From positions 2,833,501 to 2,897,500 of the forward strand of contig NZ_CP059851.1 in the NCBI RefSeq assembly GCF_014117445.1: a stretch of 64,000 nucleotides of DNA, given 5' to 3'. The position numbers were made by a program, and so were the translations under genes. Shown here piece by piece: positions 32,876 to 43,687 of the stretch. This stretch comes from Sandaracinobacteroides saxicola. GTDB lineage: Bacteria; Pseudomonadota; Alphaproteobacteria; Sphingomonadales; Sphingomonadaceae. The number at the start of each line of letters is the position of its first letter. Position 1 is the stretch's first letter. Below the pieces are notes generated by a model. The model was not told where the DNA came from. It did no database searches and was given only the letters and a program-made list of their open reading frames with translations.

Positions 32876-34555
32876 ATGAAATCCGCCCTGTTCGCCCTGC
32901 CGCTGTTCGCCCTTCTCGGCACGGCGCCACTGCCACCGCTCGATACCGTCATCGCCAACGGCCTGATTTACGACGGCAGCGGTGGCGAACCCTGGCGCGG
33001 CTGGGTCGGCATTCGCGGCGACAGCATCGTGGCGCTGGGCCGAAACGCCGTTCCACCGGCGAAACGCCGCATCGACGCGCGCGGCCAGGCGGTCGCGCCC
33101 GGCTTCATCAACATGCTCAGCTGGGCGACCGAATCGCTGCTGGTCAACCCCACCGCCGACAGCGACCTGGTGCAGGGCGTCACCCTGGAGGTGATGGGCG
33201 AGGGCTGGTCGATGGGGCCGCTGACCCCGGCGATGAAGGCCGAGGCGCTGAAACAGCAGGGCGACATCAAATATCCGATTTCGTGGACCACCCTGCGGCA
33301 ATATCAGGATCATGTCATCGCGCGCGGCAGCGCGGTCAACATCGCCAGCTTCGTCGGCGCCACCACGGTGCGCATCCACGAGCTGGGGGAGGCCGACGTG
33401 CAGCCCACCCCCGAACAGCTCGACCGCATGCGCGCGCTGGTGCGCTCTGCCATGAACGAGGGCGCGATGGGGCTGGGCAGCAGCCTCATCTATGCACCCG
33501 CCAGCTATGCCAAGACCCCCGAGCTGATCGCGCTCGCCACCGAAAGCGCCCGATGCGGCGGTCTCTACATCAGCCACATGCGCAGCGAGGGCGACCGGCT
33601 GCTGGAGGCGGTGGACGAGCTGGTCGAGATCGCCCGCGCCAGCGGCGGCCCCGCGGAAATCTATCACCTGAAAGCCGCCGGCAAGGCGAACTGGGGCAAG
33701 CTGGACGCCGTCATCGCCCGGGTGGAAGCCGCCCGCGCCGCCGGCACGCGCATCAGCGCCAACATGTACACCTACACCGCCGGCGCCACCGGCCTGGACG
33801 CCGCCATGCCCACCTGGGTGCAGGACGGCGGGCATGACGCCTGGGTCAGGCGCCTGAAAGACCCCGCAATCCGCGCGCGGGTGGTCGCCGAGATGAAGGC
33901 GCCCGGCAAGGACTGGGAGAATCTGCTGTTCGGCGCCGGCTCCGCGGACAATGTGCTGTTCCTGGAGTTCCGCAACCCGGCGCTGAAACCGCTCACCGGC
34001 AAGACCCTGGCCGAGGTGGCGCGAATGCGCGGCACAAGCCCCGAGGAGACCGCGATCGACCTCGTCATCGAGGACGACAGCCGCGTCGGCACCGCCTATT
34101 TCCTGATGAGCGAAGCCAATGTCGCGCGCCAGACCGCGCTGCCCTGGATGAGCTTCGGCAGCGACGAGGCGGCGCCGAAACCCGCCGGCGTCTTCCTGAA
34201 GTCGAACAGCCACCCGCGCGCCTATGGCAATGTGGCGCGCCTGCTCGGCCGCTATGTCCGCGACCAGCGCACCACCAGCCTCGCCGACGCCATCCGCCGC
34301 CTCACCAGCCTGCCCGCGTCCAACCTCGGCCTCACCGACCGTGGCCGACTGGCGCCGGGCATGAAGGCGGACGTCGTCATCTTCGACCCCGCCAAGGTGA
34401 GCGACCCCGCCACCTATGCCAAGCCGGCGCAACTGGCGACCGGCGTGGACATCGTGCTGGTCAACGGCACCGTTTCACTGATGAACGGCAAACCCACCGC
34501 CGCAACGCCGGGCCGCGTCGTCACTGGCCCCGGCTTGGGAAAGTGCCCCGCCTAA
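32876..34555 (+). CDS. D-aminoacylase-like amidohydrolase lacking the HxH motif
   Basis: A 559-residue exported protein (signal [15 protein letters not shown]) of the amidohydrolase superfamily, N-acyl-D-amino-acid deacylase branch. The scaffold is clear: [64 protein letters not shown] and [16 protein letters not shown]. The residues after GFI are NMLSWATE, not the usual DxHxH. The cysteine ligand of D-aminoacylase (NCG) is replaced by EGW. The two later histidines and the aspartate remain. It is either a variant metal site or a changed function. AAGGA seven bases before the ATG at 32876 supports the start. Its last bases overlap cysNC convergently. Confidence 0.82.
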   Translation: MKSALFALPLFALLGTAPLPPLDTVIANGLIYDGSGGEPWRGWVGIRGDSIVALGRNAVPPAKRRIDARGQAVAPGFINMLSWATESLLVNPTADSDLVQGVTLEVMGEGWSMGPLTPAMKAEALKQQGDIKYPISWTTLRQYQDHVIARGSAVNIASFVGATTVRIHELGEADVQPTPEQLDRMRALVRSAMNEGAMGLGSSLIYAPASYAKTPELIALATESARCGGLYISHMRSEGDRLLEAVDELVEIARASGGPAEIYHLKAAGKANWGKLDAVIARVEAARAAGTRISANMYTYTAGATGLDAAMPTWVQDGGHDAWVRRLKDPAIRARVVAEMKAPGKDWENLLFGAGSADNVLFLEFRNPALKPLTGKTLAEVARMRGTSPEETAIDLVIEDDSRVGTAYFLMSEANVARQTALPWMSFGSDEAAPKPAGVFLKSNSHPRAYGNVARLLGRYVRDQRTTSLADAIRRLTSLPASNLGLTDRGRLAPGMKADVVIFDPAKVSDPATYAKPAQLATGVDIVLVNGTVSLMNGKPTAATPGRVVTGPGLGKCPA

Positions 34556-36447
34556 CCGAGCAACCGCTCCACGATCAGCTCCGCTGCCTCCTCCGCGCTC
34601 ATCGCCGTCGTGTCGATGCGGATTTCCGGTGCCAGCGGCGCCTCATAGGGGCTGTCGATCCCGGTGAAATTGGCGAGCTCGCCGCGCCGCGCCTTGGCAT
34701 ACAGCCCCTTCACGTCGCGCCGCTCCGCCTCGGCCAGCGGCGTGTCGACATGCACCTCGATGAACTCGCCCGCCGGCAGCATCGCCCGCACCATGTCGCG
34801 CTCGGCGCGGAACGGGCTGATGAAGGCGGTGATCACGATAAGGCCGGCATCCGCCATCAGCCGCGCCACCTCGCCCACCCGGCGGATATTCTCGATCCGG
34901 TCGGCCTCGGTGAAGCCCAGGTCCTTGTTCAGCCCGTGCCGCACATTGTCGCCGTCCAGCAGGAAGGTATGGCGGTTCATCCGGTGCAGGCGCTTTTCCA
35001 CCAGATTGGCGATCGTCGATTTCCCGGCGCCCGAAAGCCCGGTGAACCACAGTACCGCCGGCGCCTGGTTCTTCAGCCTCGCGCGCGCCTCACGGCTGAT
35101 GTCCATCGCCTGCCAATGGACATTCTGCGCGCGTCTCAACGCAAAGCTCAGCATGCCCGCCGCCACGGTCGCATTGCTGCGCTTGTCGATCAGGATGAAG
35201 CCGCCCAGCGTGCGATTGTCGCCATAGGCCTCGAACACCAGCGGCGCGTCGGTCGCCACCACGGCGACGCCGATGCCGTTCAGCTCCAGCGTCTTCGCCG
35301 CCAGCCGCTCCAGCGTATTCACATTTATCGCATATTTCGGTGCCTGCACCGTCGCCGATACCGTCTGCGTCGCCAGCTTCAACCAGTATGACCGCCCCGG
35401 CACCAGCGCCTCGTCCGCCATCCACACCAGCGTCGCCTCGAACGCATTCGCCGCCGCCGGCGGGTCATCGGCGGCCGCGATCACGCAGCCGCGCGAACAA
35501 TCCACCTCGTCCGCCAGGCACAGCGTCACCGCCTGCCCCGCCACCGCCGCCGCCAGGTCATCGTCCGCGGTCGCGATCCGCGCCACGGTTGAGCCATGCC
35601 CGCCCGGCAGCACCCGCACCCGGTCGCCCACCGCCACCCGCCCGCGCGCGATCAGCCCGCTGAACCCGCGAAACCCGGCATCCGGCCGGTTCACCCACTG
35701 CACCGGCAGCCGGAACGGCCCAGCGGCGTCGCGGTCGGCATCCACCTCCACCGCCTCCAGATGCCCGATCAGGCTCGGCCCGCGATACCAGGGCATGGCC
35801 GCGGACGCCGCCACGATATTGTCGCCATGCACCCCGGACATCGGAATGGCGGTGAACGCCGCCATTCCCAGGCTGTCGGCAAAGGCGCGATAATCCGCCA
35901 CGATCCGCTCGAACACCGCCTGGTCATAACCCACCAGGTCCATCTTGTTCACCGCCAGCACCACATGGCGGATGCCCAGCAGCTGCACCAGAAAGCTGTG
36001 CCGCCGCGTCTGCGTCAGCACGCCCTTGCGCGCATCCACCAGGATCACGGCGAGGTCGGCGGTGGAGGCGCCGGTCACCATGTTGCGGGTATATTGCTCA
36101 TGCCCCGGCGTGTCGGCGACGATGAACTTCCGCCGCTCCGTGGAAAAGAAGCGATAGGCGACATCGATGGTGATGCCCTGCTCGCGTTCCGCCGCCAGGC
36201 CATCGACCAGCAGCGCGAAGTCGATCTCCACCCCCCGCGTCCCCACCCGCGCGCTGTCCGCCGCCAGCGCCGCCAGCTGGTCGGCGAAGATCGTCCGGCT
36301 GTCGTACAGCAGGCGTCCGATCAGCGTCGATTTGCCATCGTCCACGCTGCCGCAGGTGATGAAGCGCAGCAGCGATTTTTCCGCATGCGCCGCCAGATAG
36401 CCGTCGATGTCGGCGGCGATCCGCGCGTCGGGCTGATACACACTCAT
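34552..36447 (-). CDS. cysNC: Bifunctional sulfate adenylyltransferase large subunit / APS kinase
   Basis: A 631-residue fusion. The N-terminal CysN GTPase has [15 protein letters not shown] (near residue 33), [17 protein letters not shown] and NKMDL; with CysD it makes adenosine 5'-phosphosulfate. The C-terminal CysC domain has its own P-loop [12 protein letters not shown] near residue 470 and [16 protein letters not shown], and phosphorylates APS to PAPS. The linker contains an EF-Tu-like beta-barrel region. The ATG at 36447 shares one base with the cysD stop (TGATG). Such fusions are common in alphaproteobacteria. Confidence 0.95.
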   Translation of the reverse strand: MSVYQPDARIAADIDGYLAAHAEKSLLRFITCGSVDDGKSTLIGRLLYDSRTIFADQLAALAADSARVGTRGVEIDFALLVDGLAAEREQGITIDVAYRFFSTERRKFIVADTPGHEQYTRNMVTGASTADLAVILVDARKGVLTQTRRHSFLVQLLGIRHVVLAVNKMDLVGYDQAVFERIVADYRAFADSLGMAAFTAIPMSGVHGDNIVAASAAMPWYRGPSLIGHLEAVEVDADRDAAGPFRLPVQWVNRPDAGFRGFSGLIARGRVAVGDRVRVLPGGHGSTVARIATADDDLAAAVAGQAVTLCLADEVDCSRGCVIAAADDPPAAANAFEATLVWMADEALVPGRSYWLKLATQTVSATVQAPKYAINVNTLERLAAKTLELNGIGVAVVATDAPLVFEAYGDNRTLGGFILIDKRSNATVAAGMLSFALRRAQNVHWQAMDISREARARLKNQAPAVLWFTGLSGAGKSTIANLVEKRLHRMNRHTFLLDGDNVRHGLNKDLGFTEADRIENIRRVGEVARLMADAGLIVITAFISPFRAERDMVRAMLPAGEFIEVHVDTPLAEAERRDVKGLYAKARRGELANFTGIDSPYEAPLAPEIRIDTTAMSAEEAAELIVERLLG

Positions 36448-37340
36448 CAGAAATAACCCTCGCGCTTCTTCCGCTCCATGCTGGCGGCGCCGTCATGGTC
36501 CACCGCGCGCCCTTCCCGCTCCGACGCGGTGGACAGCAGCATTTCCTGCACCACATCGGCCAGCTCGACCGCCCGGCTTTCGACCGCACCCGACAGCGGC
36601 CAGCACCCCAGCGTGCGGAACCGCACCCAGCGCTCCGTCACTACCTCGCCCTCGCGAAACCGCATCCGGTCGTCATCCACCACCAGGATCATGCCATCGC
36701 GCTCCACCGTCGGGCGCGGCGCGGCGCGGTACAGCGGCACCAGCGGGATCTCCTCCCGCCGGATGTAGTGCCAGATGTCCAGCTCGGTCCAGTTGGACAG
36801 CGGGAACACCCGGATGGTCTCGCCGCGCGCCTTGCGGCCATTGTACAGGTTCCACAGCTCGGGCCGTTGCGCCTTCGGCTCCCAGACATGGCCGGGCCGG
36901 CGGAAGCTGAACACCCGCTCCTTGGCGCGCGCCTTCTCCTCGTCCCGCCGGGCGCCGCCGAACGCCACGTCGAAGCCGTGCGCGTCCAGCGCCGCCTTCA
37001 GCGGCTCGGTCAGCATGGTGTTGGCATAGAGCGTCGCGCCGGTATCGAAGGGGTTCACCGCCCCCGGCTCGCGGTTCTGCGCCACGATCAGCTTCAGGCC
37101 ATGTTTCGCCACCATCGCGTCACGATGATCGAGCAGCGCGCGGAAATCCCAGCCGGAGGCGACATGCAGGAAGGGAAAGGGTGGCGGCGCCGGCCAGAAG
37201 GCCTTCACCGCCAGGTGCAGCATCACCGAACTGTCCTTCCCCACCGAATAGAGAAAGACCGGATTCTCCGCCTCCGCCACCACTTCGCGGAAGATATGGA
37301 TGCTCTCGGCCTCCAGCCGGTCGAGGTGGGTCAGGGTCAT
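36447..37340 (-). CDS. cysD: Sulfate adenylyltransferase small subunit
   Basis: A 297-residue ATP-PPi hydrolase-type subunit that adenylates sulfate in partnership with CysN. The PP-loop SVGKDSS is at residues 32-38. [41 protein letters not shown] and [20 protein letters not shown] follow, and the end reads ERKKREGYF. The family commonly has DTTW where this one has ASGW, a conservative variation near the PP-loop. The gene precedes cysNC and shares one base with it. A 47-bp gap separates it from the RND permease stop. Confidence 0.95.
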   Translation of the reverse strand: MTLTHLDRLEAESIHIFREVVAEAENPVFLYSVGKDSSVMLHLAVKAFWPAPPPFPFLHVASGWDFRALLDHRDAMVAKHGLKLIVAQNREPGAVNPFDTGATLYANTMLTEPLKAALDAHGFDVAFGGARRDEEKARAKERVFSFRRPGHVWEPKAQRPELWNLYNGRKARGETIRVFPLSNWTELDIWHYIRREEIPLVPLYRAAPRPTVERDGMILVVDDDRMRFREGEVVTERWVRFRTLGCWPLSGAVESRAVELADVVQEMLLSTASEREGRAVDHDGAASMERKKREGYF

Positions 37341-37387
37341 GGCGCTGCTCTAACGACCGCCCCGGCGGGGAGCGCAATAGTTTTTCT

Positions 37388-40300
37388 TTAGGCCGGGTTC
37401 GGCTCCGCGCCGCGCGCGCGCCGCGCCTGCAACCGGCGCGCCACGATGTAGAACAGCGGCGTGAACACCAGCCCGAACAGCGTCACGCCGATCATCCCGC
37501 TGAACACCGCCGTCCCCAGCGCCTGCCGCATCTCGAACCCCGGCCCGCTGGCGATCACCAGCGGCACCGTGCCCAGAATGAAGGCCAGGCTGGTCATCAG
37601 GATCGGCCGCAGCCGGATGCGTGCCGCCTCCACCGCGGCCTCCACCGCGTCGGCGCCGCGTTCCTCCGCCTCTTTCGCGAACTCCACGATCAGGATGGCA
37701 TTTTTCGCCGCCAGCCCCACCAGCACCACCAGCCCGATCTGCACGAGGATGTTGAGGTCGATGCCGCGCAGCGTCACGCCGACCAGCGCCGCCAGGATGC
37801 ACATCGGCACGATCAGCAGGATGACCAGCGGCAGCACCAGCGATTCATAATTGGCCGCCAGCACCAGGAACACCAGCAGCACGCACAGCGGGAAGATGTA
37901 CAGCGCGGCATTGCCCTGTGTCGTTTCCTGATAGCTGAGGTCGGTCCATTCGAAGCCCATGCCCTGCGGCAGCACCTTGGCGGCGATCGCCTGCATGGTC
38001 ATGAGCGCGCGCGTGCTGGACACGCCCGGCGCGGTGTTGCCGGTGATCTCGGCTGCCGGATAGAGGTTGTAGCGCGGCACCCGGTCCGGGCCTGTGACGT
38101 CGCGGAAGCTCACCAGCGTCCCCAGCGGCACGATGGCGCCCGTGGTGGAGCGGGTGGTCAGCCGGGCGATGTCGTCGCGCGTCAGCCGGAAATTCTGGTC
38201 GGCCTGCGCCGTCACCCGGTAGGTACGGCTGAACAGGTTGAAATCATTGACATAGGCCGACCCGAGATAGACCTCCAGCGTGCTGAACAGCTCCGACAGC
38301 GGCACCTGCAGGATCTGCGCCCGCGTCCGGTCGACATCGACATAAAGCTGCGGCGTGCCATTTTCGAACGGGCTGAACACGCCCACCAGCGCCGGCTGCT
38401 GGCTGGCCGCGCCCACCATCGTCCAGGTCGCGCGGTTCAGCTCCGCCGTCCCCAGCCCGGCGCGGTCCTGGATGCGCATCGAAAAGCCGCCCGAGGTGCC
38501 CAGCCCCGGCACCGGCGGCGGTTGCAGCACGATGATGAAGGCATCCTGGATCGCCCCCAGCCGCCGCGTCAGGTCGGCGGCGATGCCCGCGGCGTCCAGC
38601 CCCGGCCGCTCCTCCATGGGTTTGAGGCCGATGAAGGTCGCGCCGGTGTTCGGCGCCTGCGTCCGCGTCGCGCCGGAAAAGCCCGCGAAACTCACGCGAT
38701 AGGCGGCACCCGGCGTGGACGCGATGATCGCCTCCGCCCGTTTCATCACCGCATCCGTCCGCGCCAGGCTGCTGCCCGGCGGCAACTGGTAGGCGGCGAT
38801 CAGATAGCCCTGGTCCTGCGCCGGGATGAAGCCGCCCGGCGTCCGCACCAGCATGAAGACGGTCAGCCCGATCAGCACGACATAGGCGACCAGGAACAGC
38901 GGCGTGCGCGCCGCGCTGAACCGCACCAGCCCGGCATAGCGGTCGGACAGCCGCTCGAACCCGCGGTTGAAACCGGCGAAGAAGCGCGCGACCGGGCCTG
39001 CCCGGCCGTCATGCGCCGGCGCGTGCGGTTTCAGCAGCAGCCGCGCCAGCGCCGGCGACAGGGTGAAACTGTTCAGCACGCTGATCGCGGTGGCGACCGC
39101 GATGGTGATCGCGAACTGGCGGAAGAACTGCCCGGTGATGCCGGAGAGGAACGCCGTCGGCACGAACACCGCCGCCAGCACCAGGCCGATCGAGATCAGC
39201 GCGCCACCGACCTCATCCATCGTCTTGCGCGCCGCGTCGCGCGGGCTCAACCCCTCGGCCAGGTTGCGCTCGACATTCTCCACCACGACGATGGCATCGT
39301 CCACCACGATGCCGATCGCCAGCACCAGCCCGAACAGCGTCAAATTGTTGATGGAAAAGCCCAGCGCCGACATCACCGCGAAGGTGCCCACCAAGGACAC
39401 CGGGATGGTCAGGATCGGGATCAAGGATGCGCGCCAGGTCTGCAGGAACAGCAGCACGACGACGACCACCAAAATCACCGCCTCGAAGATGGTCGTCACC
39501 ACCTCGTCCACCGACTGCCGGATATATTGGGTGGGGTTATAGACCACCCGATATTCGAGGCCTTTGGGAAAGTCTTTCGACAGCTGCTCCAGCGTCTTCA
39601 GGACCGAATCCGCCGTCGCCAGCGCGTTGGCGCCCGGCCGCTGCGACAGCAGCAGCGCCACCGCCGGCTGGCCATCCAGATAGGAATTGGTGGAATAATC
39701 GGACGCGCCCAGCTCCACCCGCGCCACATCCTTCAGCCGGGTGAAACGGCCGTCGGCGCCCGTCGCCACCACGATATCCTCGAAATCGCGCGGATCGGTC
39801 AGGCGGCCCTGCAAGGTCAGGTTGATCTGGAACCCCTCCGGCGAGGTCAGCGGCGGCGCCCCCAGCGCGCCCCCCGCCACCTGCACATTCTGCTGCCGCA
39901 GCGCCGCCACCACTTGCCCCGGCGTCAGCCCCAGGGTCGCGATCTTCTGCGGGTCCAGCCAGATGCGCATGGCATATTCGCGCGCGCCGAAGGCCTGAAT
40001 GTCGCCCACGCCGTCCAGCCGCGCCAGCACGTCGCGCACCTGCAATAGCGCATAGTTGGTGATGTAGATCTGGTCGCGGCTGCGGTCCGGCGACACCAGG
40101 TGCACCACCATCATGATGTCCGGCGAGACCTTGCGCGTCACCACGCCGAAGCGGCGCACATCCTCCGGCAGCCGCGGCGTCGCCAGCGCCACGCGGTTCT
40201 GCACCAGCACCTGCGCGGTATCCAGGTTGGTGCCCGGCTTGAAGGTGACGGTCAGCGCCATGCGGCCATTGCCCGTCGACTGCGAGTACATGTAGAGCAT

Positions 40301-40528
40301 GTTCTCGACGCCGTTCACCTCCTGCTCGATCGGCGCCGCCACGGTATCGGCGATCACCTGCGCGCTGGCGCCGGGCAGCTGCGCGCTGACCTGGATGGTC
40401 GGCGGCGCGATCTCGGGATATTGGCTGACCGGCAACGCCAGATAGGCGATGGCGCCCACCAGCAGGATCAGCACGCTCAGCACCCCGGCGAAGATCGGCC
40501 GGTCGATGAAGAAATGGCCGATCTTCAT
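37388..40528 (-). CDS. RND efflux pump inner-membrane permease (HAE1 family)
   Basis: A 1046-residue proton-driven exporter of the AcrB/MexF type. There are twelve membrane segments with two large periplasmic loops. The paired aspartates needed for proton relay lie in GIVVDDAIVVVENVER. FIDRPIFAGVLSVLILLVGAIA near the start and the repeat-like second half (VVLVGLAAKNAILIVEFA) are family hallmarks. The substrates are probably hydrophobic drugs or aromatic compounds, but specificity is not readable. It overlaps the adaptor gene by four bases (ATGA). No outer-membrane factor gene is present in the window, so a TolC-like channel from elsewhere must be used. Confidence 0.95.
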   Translation of the reverse strand: MKIGHFFIDRPIFAGVLSVLILLVGAIAYLALPVSQYPEIAPPTIQVSAQLPGASAQVIADTVAAPIEQEVNGVENMLYMYSQSTGNGRMALTVTFKPGTNLDTAQVLVQNRVALATPRLPEDVRRFGVVTRKVSPDIMMVVHLVSPDRSRDQIYITNYALLQVRDVLARLDGVGDIQAFGAREYAMRIWLDPQKIATLGLTPGQVVAALRQQNVQVAGGALGAPPLTSPEGFQINLTLQGRLTDPRDFEDIVVATGADGRFTRLKDVARVELGASDYSTNSYLDGQPAVALLLSQRPGANALATADSVLKTLEQLSKDFPKGLEYRVVYNPTQYIRQSVDEVVTTIFEAVILVVVVVLLFLQTWRASLIPILTIPVSLVGTFAVMSALGFSINNLTLFGLVLAIGIVVDDAIVVVENVERNLAEGLSPRDAARKTMDEVGGALISIGLVLAAVFVPTAFLSGITGQFFRQFAITIAVATAISVLNSFTLSPALARLLLKPHAPAHDGRAGPVARFFAGFNRGFERLSDRYAGLVRFSAARTPLFLVAYVVLIGLTVFMLVRTPGGFIPAQDQGYLIAAYQLPPGSSLARTDAVMKRAEAIIASTPGAAYRVSFAGFSGATRTQAPNTGATFIGLKPMEERPGLDAAGIAADLTRRLGAIQDAFIIVLQPPPVPGLGTSGGFSMRIQDRAGLGTAELNRATWTMVGAASQQPALVGVFSPFENGTPQLYVDVDRTRAQILQVPLSELFSTLEVYLGSAYVNDFNLFSRTYRVTAQADQNFRLTRDDIARLTTRSTTGAIVPLGTLVSFRDVTGPDRVPRYNLYPAAEITGNTAPGVSSTRALMTMQAIAAKVLPQGMGFEWTDLSYQETTQGNAALYIFPLCVLLVFLVLAANYESLVLPLVILLIVPMCILAALVGVTLRGIDLNILVQIGLVVLVGLAAKNAILIVEFAKEAEERGADAVEAAVEAARIRLRPILMTSLAFILGTVPLVIASGPGFEMRQALGTAVFSGMIGVTLFGLVFTPLFYIVARRLQARRARGAEPNPA

Positions 40529-41691
40529 GACGCGGTCTTGCCGGGCACGCGCGTCGCCGCCATCTCGGCCTGGATGGTGGTCATCTTCGGCTGCACCTGC
40601 AAGCCCGGCCGCAACCGGACGAGGCCGTTGATCACCACCGTCTCATCGCCCTTCAGCCCGGTGCGGATCACTCGCAGGCCATCGATCAGCGGCCCCAGCG
40701 TCACCGGGCGCGGATTGATCGCGCCGTCGCTGCCCACCACGAACACCACCTTCGCCGTCTGGTCGCTGCCGATGGCGGTCTCCGGCAGCAGCACGGCGCG
40801 ATATTCGCCCGAGCCCAGCAGCTGCATCCGCCCAAACATGCCCGGCACGAAGATCGCGCCCGGATTGTCGAACACCGCGCGACCGCGCATCGTCCCCGAT
40901 TGCGGATCGATGCGGTTGTCCACGAAATCCATCCGCCCCCTGTGCGGCCAGCCCTCCTCGCCATCCAGCCGCAGCCGCACCGGGTTGGCCGCGTCCCTGC
41001 TGCTCGGCCGGTCGCCGGCCGCCGCCATGCGGGTATATTTCAGATAGGCCGCCTCATCGGCATCGAACACGAAGCGGATGGGGTTCAGGCTGGCGATGGT
41101 GGTCAGCAGCGTGCCCCCCGCGCCCCCGCCGGTCACCAGATTGCCGATGCTGACGGTGCGGGCACTGGTGCGGCCGCCCACCGGCGCGCGCACCTCGGTG
41201 AAGCTCAGGTTCAGCCGGGCGTCCGCCAGCGCCGCGCGCGCGCTGGTCACCGCCGCGGTGGCGCTCACCAGCTCCTGCCGCCGCTGGTCGAGCGTGCGGC
41301 CGGGGATGAAGCCCTTCGGAAACAGCTCCTCGGCACGCCCCAGTTCGGTCCTGGCGAACGCCAGCTGCGCCGTGGTGTCGGCCACCCGCGCCTCCGCCTG
41401 CGCCACCGCCACCCGGAACGGCCGCTGGTCGATCACGAACAACAGGTCGCCGGCCTTCACCGTATCGCCGTCGCGATAGGCGATGCGCTCCAGCTGCCCG
41501 CTCACCCGCGCCCGCACCTCCACGAAATTGATCGCCTCGAACCGCCCGGCATATTCGTCCCAGTCCTGCACGGTGCGGATCACCGGCTTCGCGGCATCGA
41601 CCGGCAGCTTGAACGGCGGCGGCGCGTCGGGCTGCCCGCACGCCGCCAGCATCACCACAAACATCAGGGGAACAATCGACTTCACGGCCAT
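40525..41691 (-). CDS. RND efflux periplasmic adaptor lipoprotein
   Basis: A 388-residue membrane fusion protein of the MexE/AcrA type. A lipoprotein signal ends in MLAACGQ, so it should be anchored in the inner membrane and span the periplasm. The lipoyl/hairpin and barrel elements are visible in VEVRARVSGQLERIAYRDGD, VKAGDLLFVIDQRPF, ARADT-QLAFARTELGRAEEL and LNLSFTEVRAPVGGRTSARTV. AAGGG eight bases before the ATG supports the start. It is first in the operon with the permease. The roughly 120 bp upstream hold no gene, and no regulator of the pump is adjacent. Confidence 0.93.
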   Translation of the reverse strand: MAVKSIVPLMFVVMLAACGQPDAPPPFKLPVDAAKPVIRTVQDWDEYAGRFEAINFVEVRARVSGQLERIAYRDGDTVKAGDLLFVIDQRPFRVAVAQAEARVADTTAQLAFARTELGRAEELFPKGFIPGRTLDQRRQELVSATAAVTSARAALADARLNLSFTEVRAPVGGRTSARTVSIGNLVTGGGAGGTLLTTIASLNPIRFVFDADEAAYLKYTRMAAAGDRPSSRDAANPVRLRLDGEEGWPHRGRMDFVDNRIDPQSGTMRGRAVFDNPGAIFVPGMFGRMQLLGSGEYRAVLLPETAIGSDQTAKVVFVVGSDGAINPRPVTLGPLIDGLRVIRTGLKGDETVVINGLVRLRPGLQVQPKMTTIQAEMAATRVPGKTAS

Positions 41692-41814
41692 GGGTCAAAC
41701 CCTTCAGTTGACCGGCCTCGCCCAACGCCCGCAACCGGACGCAGCCCCGCGACTCCGATAGGGCAAGCCTAGCAGAGCCTTTAACGCATTGCAGCATTCA
41801 ACATTTGGCGGGCG

Positions 41815-43536
41815 TCATGCCCGGCCGGCATGCTCCGCACGATAGGCGGCACGAAGCGAAACCTTGTCGATCTTGCCGCTGCCCAGCTTCGGCAGCGGAT
41901 CGCTCACCAGCCACAGCCGCGCCGGCACCTTGAAGGCGGCGAGGTCGCGCTTCAGCTGCTCGCACAGCGCGTCCGCGGTCAGCGCCTCGCCCGGCTTCAG
42001 ATAGACGACGGCGCCCACGATCTCGCCCAGCCGCTCGTCCGGCAGCCCGAACACGCTCGCTTCGGCCACCGAGGGATGGCTGTAGATCGCCTCCTCCACC
42101 TCCACCGCGCTGATATTCTCCCCGCCGCGGATGATGATGTCCTTCTTGCGGTCGACGATATAGAGATAGCCGTCCTCGTCGAACCGCCCCAGGTCGCCGG
42201 TGCGGAACCAGCCGTCCGCGCTGAACGCCGCCGCCGTCGCTTCCGGCTTGTTCCAGTATCCGCGCACATTCGCCGCGGAGCGGATGCACACCTCCCCCAC
42301 ATGCCCGGTCGCCGCCGGCAGGCCGTCCTCCCCGGCGATGATGATCTCGACGAGCGGCTTCGACGCCCGCCCGGTGGAGGACGGCTTCAGCCGGTAATTG
42401 TCGCGGATGTTGCCCGCGCCCACGCCGTTGGTTTCCGTCAACCCATAGCCGATCGCCGGCGACTTCCCCGGAAAGGCCTCCGCCAGCCGCTCGACATGCT
42501 CCGCCGGCCGCGGCGCGCCCCCCCCGGCGATATCCACCAGCGAGGACAGGTCATATTTGTCGCGCTCCGGATGCTGCATCAGCTCCAGCGACATCGTCGG
42601 CACGCCGACGAAATAGGTCGCGCGTTCCTTCTCGATCAGCTTCAGCGCCTCGCCCGCATCCCATTTGTGCATGATCACCAGCTTGCGGCCGATGGCGATC
42701 GAGACCAGCAGCACCGGCACGCTACCGGTGATGTGGAACAAGGGCACGTTCAGCAGCATCACCTGCTGCGGCGGCAGCGTCACGCCGGCGGCCTGCGCCA
42801 GGTTCAGCATGGCAAGGCCCATCACCAGATAGTTCATCGCGCCCGACACCACCGACCGATGCGTCGCCACCGCACCCTTCGGCGCGCCGGTGGAGCCGCT
42901 GGTGTACATGATGGTCGCGTCATCCTCCGGATGGAGCGGCGGCAGATACCAGGGCGCCGCCGGCGAGGCCGCCAGCTCCTCCTCCAGCGTCACCACCCCC
43001 AGCTCATGCGCCACCGTGGCGCTGGTGCGCACCGCGATCACCGGCAGCGCCATGCCGGGAATCTTCACGATCCGCCGCGCCCGCTCCTCGTCGGCGATCA
43101 CCACCCGCGTGCCGCTGTCCTTCAGGCCATAGGCGATTTCCTCGCTGGTCCACCAGGCGTTCATCGGCACCACGATGGCGCCGATCTGGATCGCGCCCAC
43201 GAACGCCGAAATCCATTCCGGGAAATTGCGCATGGCAATCGTCACCCGGTCGCCCTTCGCCACGCCATGCCGGTGCTGCAGCATCGCCGCGATCCGCACC
43301 GCCTGCCGGCTGATGTCCCCGAACGTCAGCCGCTCCTCGCCCAGCACCACGAATTCCTTGTCGGCATTGCTGCCCAGGAAGAAGGCCAGATATTCGCGCA
43401 AGCTGGGCGGCGCATTCTCGAACACCGGCAGCTCCACGCCCCGGATGGTCGCCTTCCCCACCGCCAGCTGCCCCCCCGGCGCAGTGATGGCGGCAACGGC
43501 TGCATCAACGGCATGATCAAGCGGCGTCAAAGCCAT
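41815..43536 (-). CDS. Long-chain fatty acid CoA ligase-like AMP-binding enzyme
   Basis: A 573-residue adenylate-forming enzyme. Motifs are TIMYTSGSTGAPKGAVATH near residue 210, IGYGLTETNGVGAGN, RTGDLGRFDEDGYLYIVDR, DIIIRGGENISAVEVEEAI, and the catalytic lysine in LGSGKIDKVSLR. It converts a fatty or related acid to its CoA thioester. An ideal GGAGGG site precedes the ATG at 43536. It is divergent from the XRE regulator, and together with the two acyl-CoA dehydrogenases to the right it suggests a beta-oxidation-like role (inference). Confidence 0.9.
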   Translation of the reverse strand: MALTPLDHAVDAAVAAITAPGGQLAVGKATIRGVELPVFENAPPSLREYLAFFLGSNADKEFVVLGEERLTFGDISRQAVRIAAMLQHRHGVAKGDRVTIAMRNFPEWISAFVGAIQIGAIVVPMNAWWTSEEIAYGLKDSGTRVVIADEERARRIVKIPGMALPVIAVRTSATVAHELGVVTLEEELAASPAAPWYLPPLHPEDDATIMYTSGSTGAPKGAVATHRSVVSGAMNYLVMGLAMLNLAQAAGVTLPPQQVMLLNVPLFHITGSVPVLLVSIAIGRKLVIMHKWDAGEALKLIEKERATYFVGVPTMSLELMQHPERDKYDLSSLVDIAGGGAPRPAEHVERLAEAFPGKSPAIGYGLTETNGVGAGNIRDNYRLKPSSTGRASKPLVEIIIAGEDGLPAATGHVGEVCIRSAANVRGYWNKPEATAAAFSADGWFRTGDLGRFDEDGYLYIVDRKKDIIIRGGENISAVEVEEAIYSHPSVAEASVFGLPDERLGEIVGAVVYLKPGEALTADALCEQLKRDLAAFKVPARLWLVSDPLPKLGSGKIDKVSLRAAYRAEHAGRA

Positions 43537-43687
43537 GAACGTCCCTCCCCGAAAGGCGCCTTCGCGGCGCATGTTTCACCGCCGCTACATGGCCGCGAAC
43601 CGCGCCTGCTTCAACTGTTTTGAACAGCTCGCCGGCGATTGCAGCGGCGCGCGCGCGGCGATAGACTTCCGCCATGCAGGTTGGCGC

